Shown piece after piece: positions 54,901-64,000 of a stretch of 64,000 nt of DNA. A program made the translations under genes and the position numbers. Source of the DNA: Prochilodus magdalenae (Eukaryota; Chordata; Actinopteri; Characiformes; Prochilodontidae); NCBI GenBank assembly GCA_024036415.1, contig JAMWET010003098.1:62001-126000 (forward strand), read 5' to 3'. The notes under the pieces were generated by a model that was given only the letters and a program-made list of their open reading frames with translations, searched no databases and was not told the origin of the DNA. How positions within the stretch are numbered: position 1 is the first letter of the stretch; every line of letters starts with the position of its first letter.

Positions 54901-55670
54901 TAATTCTCTCCTCCACATTTTCATTGGATGATTTTAATGGTTCATTTTACTGTTTTTTTTTTGTACAGGGATATTATATACTGTATATGTGTATGTACTG
55001 AGCAGAACTGAGTTAGTTATATTAGTCTGGTCCTCTAAAACCATTACAATTTCTCATGTGGCCCCTGGATAACATTTTTGCCTACTGCTGAACTAGCAGG
55101 TGCTATCATCTGGTATTTCTTATTTAATTCTGCCATCATCTGGCAGATCGCAGTATTGCATAAGAACCATGGATTGTTGCATATTAACCCATTCATGTTG
55201 TAACAAAATAGATGAGAGCTATTTATCTCATATTCCTCACTGATTACTGCACCTAAATAAAATAATTTGATAATAACTGAAGATCGTTTGCTGAAAAGGT
55301 CTTGGCTTGGCTGAAGACTTGTTATATTGAGTGCTTAAAAAATATATAAATTGAATCAAAGCTAACTACTCAGCTAGGACAGGTCAGCCAATACAAGATG
55401 CCAACACTACCCTGTCTGTTTTAACCACACAGCCACCACTATCTGCCAAGTTTAGACAGGGAAACACAATTTGCATATTTATGTGTAGTGTTTTAGCAAT
55501 CTTTTGATTTCACTGGGCAGGTCACCAATATAGTAGATCAAGCCATGTCTTTAATCATAAGTCAAGCCTGACCTAAATAGAAGGAGAGATTTTCTTGTGC
55601 TAGCAAACACTTAACACCATATGTCCTACATTTTTCTGGTATGTTAATTTTACATGCATGTTGTCATAAA
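51931..55670. other. 3' flank, no gene supported
   Basis: AT-rich intergenic sequence. No splice-phased or conserved coding block was found. A weak CTCF-like string CCACCAGAGGGAGG occurs at 53979-53992. Confidence 0.5.
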
Positions 55671-57189
55671 ATATGAGTTTTATATATATATATATATTAT
55701 TTCTAGCTAATCAGTGTAACTAAATATACTCATCATCAAAAAATAGTTTGAGATTTGACTGCCTAAACAAAATAAGCTAGCTTCCCACAAGAAGAAACAT
55801 GGCCACGCCTCCAGTGCACCTATGGGTATACCAGCCAATACCAGGACTTATCAGATCAGGCACTGAAATGTCTTTGCTCCACAGCTGACCTCTTCAGATT
55901 AAGCAAGAGCACAGAAATAAACAAGATGCTATCATGGCCAATTATATACAGGAAACAGAATTCAAAATCTGGCTTTATTTGGCTCAGTCTCAGCCTAAAG
56001 CATGGGTGGGGAACTCTGATAGCAGTTTGATTTTCTTGCTGAACACATCAACTCAGATCTCTACTTCAGTAGAAATTAGTTACAATGACAGCAGTCAGTA
56101 ACGTAAACAAAGATTAGAGGAAAAATGATCAACAAACACATGCACAAGTAAAAAACAGAAAAACACAATATAATAAAGGAATATATAAATAAAATAGTAG
56201 TAAATAATTGATAAAAAGTATATTATAATTTAAAAAAATCATATTCTATATAATAAAATAATCTTCCCAAAAGATGGCCTGATCTTATGCCATGCTAATT
56301 TTCTGAAATGAAGAGTAGTGATGCAGGACAGCAGGTTTTCTGAAAAGCTGGTGAGCAGCTTTAGCTGGTAATTAAACTACTCAGACACTTTTCTTTACTT
56401 GCCTGCATCAGAATGTCTCTTGAGCTGCTGTGACGATTCCAAGTACTTAGACTCTTACAGTCTTTGGCCAAGAGATCTGCTGGTGTCACAGAATCGAGTC
56501 TGTCACTAGTAAACAACACAGTCCTCCCGCAGAACGCCAGCCTCTCAGTTTTTCTTGAATCTGAATTTTTGAAAGTCCTGTCATGCTCCTAATACTTTCT
56601 TTTATTTTTCTTCTTGTACAAAGAGTCTTTTGACCTGAGATCAAATCTTAACAAAATGTAAGTGGATTTGGATCGCACCAGTTACTCACAGTTTCCATTC
56701 AAGCACTAGATGCTACAAGCTCAGCGAGCCCCTAGCTCCCACCCCCAACCTTTCTTTCTTAAAATATTTTTAATATCTATTTAAAAATGTGTGAAAATCA
56801 CCTTTTTATTATACAAGCTCTTTATTCGATAAAGAACATAAACATGTTGCTAAAACGTGGCCTGCTTTTTAAGTATTAATGCTTAGGATTTCTCAGATCA
56901 GTTTGTTCAGTTTTCAATAATGTAGAAGATGCAGATTGGTATACAGTAATCCCACTCAAGGACCCCATGGTCCATCACACTATTTGTGTCAGGCATGAAG
57001 GTAGGCAACAGCAATTCTACACAAACCATAAACCATACCCATAAACCATTAACCATACATTTTACACTGCACTGATTTAGAGATCTAATGGCAACATGTA
57101 GCCAGGCAAGAGAACACCTAGCAAAAGGTTTTGTTTTGTAAGAGCAGTAACATTGGCAGAGGTCTGTGGGGAGCAAGTGGATAAAATCT

Positions 57190-57350
57190 GAGGCTGTTAA
57201 ATGATGATATTGCAGCTGCCCTGCCATGGACTGGTGGCCTGTCTTCCTTGCCAGTGAGCACTGGGATAGGTTCCAGCATCCCCGACAACTCAGAAGGATA
57301 AGCAACTCAAAAGATGAATGGATGGATGAATGAATGAATGAGCACCCAGT
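57190..57350 (+). repeat. LINE/SINE 3' tail
   Basis: CCCTGCCATGGACTGGTGGC, CACTGGGATAGGTTCCAGCA and terminal GATGAATGGATGGATGAATG repeats. Same tail type as 34400-34515 but better preserved. Confidence 0.75.
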
Positions 57351-58071
57351 AGGCTTGAAGCTAATAGGCTTGATTTGGGTAACCAGTTAGCTAGTTTAAA
57401 ATAGACTGACATGACAACAGTAATAAAACAAAAGTGTTCCTCAATGGTAGTGCGTGTGCAGAGTGAATTTGGGATGTCCCATTTTTGTATAGAGGTGTTT
57501 AGTTTTTAACTACATAGTAAATAAGCCTGTAGAACTTGAATCTATGTTTATACATGATATAGTATATATGGAGTGGTGTAGTATACATGCGAGATTGTGT
57601 TTGGCAATAGAGATGGAATGAAAAGATACCTAAGCTTTAAATTCAGCTATGTTAATAAAGATGATGAATGTGATATTTCTCAGGAGTTTCATATGCTCCA
57701 GTTTTTTGTGAGTACAAAACTAGGGAGGGAGTCAGATCTGAGTAGATGGTTATTCCTCAGCATTTGTATCAGCCAGGAGGAGGCAGTCTTTGTCTAGGTT
57801 TAAATAAATAGAAGCCCAGGGAGAAAGGGCTGTAACTGAAAAATGCACTATAACGGTATCACGTTGTAACATGGCATTCTTACTTTTACCTACACAATAT
57901 GCCCAAAAGTGTCTGTTTACTGAATTCAGTGATTTCGAAGTGCAGTCCTTGCTGGCACAGATGCACACCAAGCTTCAGTCTCCATAAAGAACCATAATAA
58001 ATAGAACGGGGTGCTCTGAAAAAGCTGAACATGAGTCGAAGGTCACCATGCCCAATGCCAAGTGTTGGCTA

Positions 58072-58135
58072 GTGGGCCATACAGCCCTCCAGCACTGGCC
58101 TGTGGGCCATACAGCCCTCCAGCACTGGCCTGTGA
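58072..58135. repeat. two-copy 33-bp tandem repeat
   Basis: GGGCCATACAGCCCTCCAGC plus ACTGGCCTG occurs twice in direct succession with identical sequence. Confidence 0.85.
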
Positions 58136-59049
58136 GCCTGTGGAGCTGTTTTTAGGAGCAGAGCACCACCAAATCTGTTAGTAGATAACAACCTGGATAA
58201 GCAAGTGTGGCTAAATAAATATATATCATGGCTAGCCTTACTAATGTCCGTCTGGCTGGAAGCAATTCAATCCTCACAAAAATGTATGCATTTATTGTAA
58301 AGCCTTCCCAGAAGTCTGGAGCCTGTTACTGCAGCACAGGTGTAACAAACTCCTAAGATCCCTTGTTCTCCCTTAAGAAGAACCGGTTGGTAAGGAGTCA
58401 TGTACAACCTTGTGGACATACAGTATAGCTAACTTAGTATGGAAAATACAGTCTCATGAGCCGTGTTAAGTCTCTTTAGTCCACTATGCTATGTGCCTGG
58501 CTTTAATATCTGGAATGCTCATTTGAAGGCAGCACAAGCTCATTAGAGTCTTTATACCACAGTGAGGAGATTTATACCTTGCCATTTCTTTTTCTAGTGA
58601 CATCATTAGTATAGAACTCTGTATATGACAAACTGTTACAGTAACGGTCAGTACCGGATCTTCGCTTCCCTTCTCTTCTTGAGAGACAAATCAGATGGGC
58701 CTGGTTGATGGTGTGGTCGGAAAGATCACTTATTAAATGAGACCTCACTGACCTGTCTTGTCAGATGAAGAAATGGAGCATGGATGCTGATAGATGGGGT
58801 CACCTCGTTGTTGTTTCCTAACTTTGACACTGCTGTGGTTGGCTTGCCTCAACACTCCACAGTGTTCTTGTTTTTCTAACCACTGTTTTTGTTCCCAGCT
58901 GATGTTTTTCTTTCTGCGCCTTGCAAAAAACTAGGCTGCTCTGTTCACAATGGTGCATGCTAGCTAATTTCAATAATGTGGTTTGATGCCCATTGCTTGG
59001 CACTTTAATGGCCATTATTTATGCCAGCCTTCCACATAAAGAGACTGCA

Positions 59050-59530
59050 AGAAGTTGCATTGCACAGGGAACGGGACGATGAATGACACCACAATTTGCT
59101 GTATGATATCTATTGTTTTAATTAAGTGAAAGCAGTTGTGACATTTATTGGTTTGGAAGTTGCTTGTTAATAGCTATGGGAAGCACAGGGAAAACGCGAG
59201 TAAAATATTGCAGCGTTTACATAAATAATTTGTAGCCGCTTTGCTAATGATTACCTATTATTTTTCTCACAGAGGCTGTCCATTCCGGTCGATTAATAAC
59301 AAACACAATAATACTGGATGGTCTATTCAGCGCCAAAATTGCACTCCTGTGGCCAAGGCATTGTGCTTGGGTGGATTCTGCATGAATAATTTTGCTTATT
59401 CTACTCCTTGTCCTGATTGCACCGCTGCATTCTGAAACAAAAGGCGCCCTGTATCTTTTCATGTTTGAGGGTAAAGGAGCAGAACCTCGCATCGGCCCTG
59501 TCTGCAGGAGCCTTTAAAGGGCCACGTCAG
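59050..59530. promoter_or_regulatory. candidate conserved non-coding element
   Basis: Repeat-free, with homeodomain-type ATTA/TAAT cores clustered at 59110-59270 (AATTAAGTGAAAGC, TAATGATTACC), then a more GC-balanced half. No coding signal in any frame. The call rests on composition only. Confidence 0.25.
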
Positions 59531-62349
59531 AAAAAAGGAGCATAATAATGTTTTTGTAGCTTGTCACTCCCTGTTCTTGTCATTCGGTGGCCACCAGCTT
59601 GACGGTTTGGAGAACATATTCCCTGGGCGGGTGGGTGAGCATGTCAGGCACTGCCACCATACCACGGCGAGGGCTAGATCTGTCCCCCTTAGTGCCAGTG
59701 TAGTCTGACAGCCATGCCACAACGATGACACGCCGCTGCCGACACGGCTGAGACTAGCGAAAGGCAACCCTAGTGCTCCGTCAAAAAGAGCAGTCAAATG
59801 TCTCCGTGCGTGCATCTTTCTAACCCGTCAAACCTCTATCTGTCTATCCTCTCGGAGCGTGAAGCGCTCCAGCTCAAAACAGTCCTGATGGGAAATGATT
59901 TAAAGAGCCACGGAGGTCCTGGTGGGCTGCAGCTCACTCTCTCGCTCTTTCCACTGCCTGGAGGCCTCATCTTGATGTCTAAGACAACTGCCTGTCCACT
60001 GTGGTTAGGAGCTGAGAAAGTGCTGTCCTTTTCCCAGCCTTAGAGAGCATTCTGCAATGAGAATAAAAACAACATGAGGGCAAAGAGAGAGGAGATAAAG
60101 CTACAGAATGGGTTCTGAGAAGAATGTATGATGTTTAATGAGGTTTTATGTACCAAAAACTTTGTGGTTTCATGTACCAATAACAGTCGTAATTCATTTT
60201 TATATAACTTAATTTTATGCCTTAGAATTAAACCTGCTGTTTTTTTACCTCTCAGTTTAAAACTAATTTATATGCAAAATACCTCTCTTCTGATTGGCTG
60301 TCCTATCCAGAAGAAAGAATCAGTATAAGATTTATGTGAATGAATAAAAGGATATAAAAACTTGTAAAACTGTTTTATCTGTTACCAAAGAAGGGAAATA
60401 ACAAATGCAGCCTAATATCCATTAATGGACTATGAGGTCTGGGGATGGTCTACTGTGTGAATAGTATGCTGATAAAAGCTGTTAAAAGCTTCATCCACAT
60501 GTACATGAGTAGTTTTAAAAGCCTCTTTTTCAGTTTTCAAAAACCACCTTGTTTATACTGGTTTTAAAAATCTCTTCATCCACAAGGGAACGACTCCGAA
60601 CTGCCGCTGTGAGCATGCCAGCTCAGTGGAGGGCAATAATACTTCATGGAAGAAAAAGGAGATCACTGTGACCACACATATTGCGCAAAGTACAGAGGGC
60701 ACCAGGAAGCTGAAGCTGAGATTTTTTAGCAAAGTGACTGTGACGCATCGCAAACACAACATGATTTGACTTGCTGGCTGGCAGGCAAAATGTCATTTCT
60801 GACAGAAAATAAAAACTTAAAAAAGCAAAAAGGATGTCTACACTTGCTTCCATGGTGGTGGCTACACCTCTGTCTCCACAATGTCCTGATCCAGCACTGA
60901 AGTTGTGTTTTTCTTAAGGTGGCACTGATATGACGCTCAGTACCAGTGTTGGTCCAGTACTGGCCAAATCACTGTAACAGAAATCAAAAGATCAATAACC
61001 CAATATGATCTGATTGCCTAAACTAACACATCAATGGTTAACCAAACATTTACACAAAGCACTAAATGAATTTTTTTCTTTCTGAAAAAGAAACAGCCAT
61101 GTTGCATAAATGAATCATATTGTAAACTTGTTATGAAAGCATATTTGTTTCATAGTTTGATCATGGTGTTATTTATATGCTAGTTATGGAAAGTGCATCC
61201 AGACAGAGGCACTATTAACAATTGTGTAGTCTTAATCCCTTTTTGGACGGGATTAGATTTACCTAGGGAGGTGGACGGGATAGGAAATCTCAACATAATT
61301 TTCTGTGATGGGAGTGTTTCTCGTTCTCGAGTTACGCACCGCATTCACCGCCCACGACGTGTGTGGGAGTACAGGGTTTATGTGGGCTGTACAGAGAGTA
61401 CCAGACACAGCAGTTTAAACCCCCCAGTGTTACCAACCAAAACTATCCAGCCAACAGCATCTAGTGAGCACTGATAAAGTACACTTACCACAGGTACTAC
61501 ATTCTCATAACACTACACAGTGACTTGCCTAAAGCTACCAGAAGCATCACACCTCTGCGGAGGACTTTGGCTTCTTTAGAGGTTATTCTTGTGGCTAGTT
61601 TTACAGAAGGTAAAAGGTGCCGAAATCTTTACTAACATGAAAGCATGTGGTCAGTAAATATAACTGACATGGCGCATTTGGATAGTGAATTTTAGCCTTC
61701 AGGACTAAAACCACTGAGAAACACAGGTAGAATTTACATTACCCCTCCCCCACATGTAAAACGTATGCCCGAACTTTAATCAAGTTGACACCCCAAAGAC
61801 TAAGAGCCTTTCTGATGTCTGCCCAAAGGTTTAATGAAAAGCAAAGCTAAATTAAATTCTACACATGTATCCCAGTCAAATCACTTCCAAATTACAGAGC
61901 ACACAGAATCAACCCAGTCAGCAGTCATATTTCAGACAGAGGTCCGCATGCACAATAAAAGAAAACATCCAACAGGCATGCACAAGCTAACAACATGTCA
62001 GCAGGTGCAGAAATCTGCATTTTGCTCGTCTCTGCGTCTCCAGGTTCAAAAGCCTTCAGTGACTAGAAAATAACGTCTTTAGTGCACTCCGGGTCAAAAT
62101 GCAGAGGGAAAATTTCCAGGTACGCGTGGATCTGGCCTAACTGTTTGCTTGGCCCCTTACAGAACTGTTCGTTGAAAGGTTCTTATGGTTCCTCCTCCGA
62201 AGAATTCTCTTTGACTGCCTTTTGGCACCTTGTATTTGTAAGAGTGTGCATAAAGACGTTTGATTAGTCTTTCAGCTTTGAATATTCTTTGTTTATTTGT
62301 TTTACTGAGTGGTGGAGGGATGCTTGGAGGGGGGGCTGGTAATAGGTCA
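59531..62349. other. 3' flank, unclassified
   Basis: No supported gene. A 93-codon frame at 61193-61474 has balanced composition but no family I recognise and no splice context. Confidence 0.4.
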
Positions 62350-62765
62350 GTTCCTGGCATCACAGTGAATGATTTAAAGACTTACGGATGGAATGAGCAT
62401 GTAACCGGCGCTCACCTTTCAGCTCAATTAGCAGCTCCATTCCTCATTAAAGCCTTTGACTCACAGAATAAACAATCATGGAGGAAACAGCTCGGCTCTT
62501 GACCTCATGCTGGCCTTTTGAAAAGCGTGCTCTTGAAGACTTCAAGCTTCTCAGCGAACTCACTTCCCACCTCCGTGCCCATAAACACGGCCCAGCAGGA
62601 GCCGCAGCTGTGGCAGCAGGCTGGAGAAAAGGGTCTTTATCCGCACCGCCAATCCGCTGGCCTGGACGGGTGGTGGGGGCGGCCGGTGTGCTGGAGTGGC
62701 TGCCTTCGTCCAGCCAGGTGTCTGTGACAGCGATCTGTGAACACACCCTGTTATGATGACCCCTC
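62350..62765. promoter_or_regulatory. candidate conserved non-coding element
   Basis: A GC-richer, repeat-free island in AT-rich flank, with CAATTAGCAGCTCC and ATTCCTCATTAAAGCC. Overlapping open frames on both strands reflect GC content, not a recognised protein. Confidence 0.25.
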
Positions 62766-64000
62766 ACCTGTGTTTATGCAGCTGTGGCATCGCTTACGTC
62801 CTTCAGTGTTGGACGCTACTAGTGAGCTGCTCTTGGTGAGGTAAGAAGTTCAGGAGCTGTTTTGATTGTAAATGGGGGTTTGGTAATGTACATAAAAACA
62901 TGGGTACATTTGGCCTAGGCTGTATTTGTACAAGTAGATCTGAAGAGTGCTGAAATTACAGATCGCTTCTGTAAAATGCAACATTTGACGGTACAATGCG
63001 AAATAAGCAGGACATTTTGACCTCAGTTTTGGCCATTAATGTGGTGTTTCTTGTACTGAAAATTTTTCAGTGCTGGAGTTAAAATGTAACATGAGACACT
63101 TGTAGGAAACCTGATAAAATGTATTGCTTTATAAGCTGCAGGAGACGCAGTGGATCATTGGTGCTACAAAAAAATCACAATACATTTGTTGTTTAATTCC
63201 ACTTTCACAAAATACAAAACTACATCCAATGATACAGGGGCAATAATTCCCTCTTGATCTCTCAACAAGACTATATTCAAACACAATCAAAAATAACATT
63301 TTCACGTTTTGTACCACATTAGTTCATGACATGGATCGTTTTAAATTCCCAGTTAACCATTTTTTTCTTTCTAATACAGTTGATTCTGTTCTTCTGGACC
63401 CCAGAATATACATGTAAAAACTACACGCTGTAAAAAAGGGTCATAAAAAAATAGGAAAACGGCACAAACACCACAAAATAAATGAAATATCCTAATTAAT
63501 ACATTTACAGAAAATGTTGTTGATGGTTTTGCAATTTTTTTTTTTTTTTGATAGCTTTAAAAGTTCTGCATATAAAAACTGTTATTAACACCTTCACGGT
63601 AAAAAATAATTGTGCCAGAAGGCATCCACAAAATCTTTCCAAACTGTGCTGGTCTTTAATTCAAGAGTGACTGAACATTGATCTGGCCCACCTCCACGAG
63701 CTTGTCCATGCCAAATCGTTTCAGAGCTGTGGATGTATTACACACTATTAGGTACAGTTCAATTGCCCGGTGAGCTTATTTGGCCTTTACTGATGTTTTT
63801 TATGCATTTGCTTGAATCAGTATTAACAGTCTGTCTCTGTTACCTCAGAGGGTCTCCTTGTTTCTGTTAGGAATGCTTAACTAAAAGCGTGTTTAGGATT
63901 AGAGTTGGCCGTGGGCAGATCCTGATAACAGGCTGTCGTGGAGTGAATTGATTGAGCATAACAACTTACTTTTGAATAACAACTTACTTGGATCCTAAAA
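62766..64000. other. 3' flank, window end
   Basis: AT-rich, no gene. A degraded Tc1-like family 2 fragment lies at 63613-63735. Confidence 0.5.
63613..63735 (+). mobile_element. Tc1-like fragment (family 2)
   Basis: GTGCCAGAAGGCATCCACAA and GAGTGACTGAACATTGATCT parallel 9174-9260. It is a more decayed copy of the transposase C-terminus. Confidence 0.6.

Larger units (their letters stand above)
55671..59039. other. 3' flank, no gene supported
   Basis: Mostly unclassified. A (TA)n tract at 55681-55698, a LINE/SINE tail at 57190-57350 and a 33-bp tandem duplication at 58072-58135. The 132-codon minus frame at 56907-57305 overlaps the repeat tail and is not considered a gene. Confidence 0.5.

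Noticed and set aside
56907..57305. 132-codon minus frame
   Set aside because: Overlaps the LINE/SINE tail at 57190-57350; Cys/Leu-rich chance frame.
1..64000. Bacterial-type systems, CRISPR arrays, operons, attachment sites
   Set aside because: The window is vertebrate genomic DNA; direct repeats found are microsatellites, minisatellites and transposons.

Overview
The window is vertebrate nuclear DNA, almost certainly from a teleost fish. It is intron-rich with GT/AG splice sites, rich in microsatellites, and littered with fish-type DNA transposons (several Tc1-like families, a THAP-bearing element with terminal inverted repeats, TIR-only elements), LINE/SINE tails and two solo-LTR-like blocks. 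The species cannot be named from sequence alone.

One protein-coding gene fills most of the window: ppfibp2 (liprin-beta-2), plus strand. I could follow it from the initiator ATG at 7395 to a TGA at 51470-51472 through 27 coding exons whose reading phases all join cleanly. With every exon included the product is about 992 residues. Leaving out the optional exons gives about 870-900, close to human liprin-beta-2 (about 876 from memory). The order is a short conserved N-terminus, a long coiled coil (exons 3-12), a low-complexity acidic/serine-rich linker with small and optional exons (exons 13-20), three SAM domains (exons 21-26) and a C-terminal tail (exon 27). Liprin-betas are cytoplasmic scaffolds that pair with liprin-alphas at cell-matrix adhesions and synaptic active zones.

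The most informative result is the splice-variant architecture. Two 33-nt in-frame microexons (36716-36748 and 42588-42620) encode peptides that line up residue for residue with optional 11-residue inserts I recall from liprin-beta-1. A third exon (33548-33640) also resembles a beta-1 segment that I recall as absent from human beta-2. There is a plausible alternative first exon (coding 16265-16312), an unusual acidic exon (30872-~31114), a tandem acceptor at exon 13, and a possible alternative terminal exon (42754-42839) that would remove all SAM domains. Exon 4 appears to depend on a microsatellite for its pyrimidine tract.

Layout: 1-7353 is 5' flank or an upstream intron, with duplicated TTTC-rich units and Tc1-like debris. 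7354-51930 is the ppfibp2 transcript region. Within the introns: a minisatellite at 10.2-10.7 kb between inverted transposon copies; a THAP element with terminal inverted repeats at 28935-29947; a 533-bp Tc1-like element with TA target sites at 45596-46128; solo-LTR-like blocks at 35728-36188 and 38283-38789; and a long inverted-repeat element at 47165-48385. 51931-64000 is gene-poor 3' flank with no second gene that I can support, but two stretches (about 59.05-59.5 and 62.35-62.76 kb) have a composition suggestive of conserved regulatory DNA. No rRNA, tRNA or CRISPR features were recognised.
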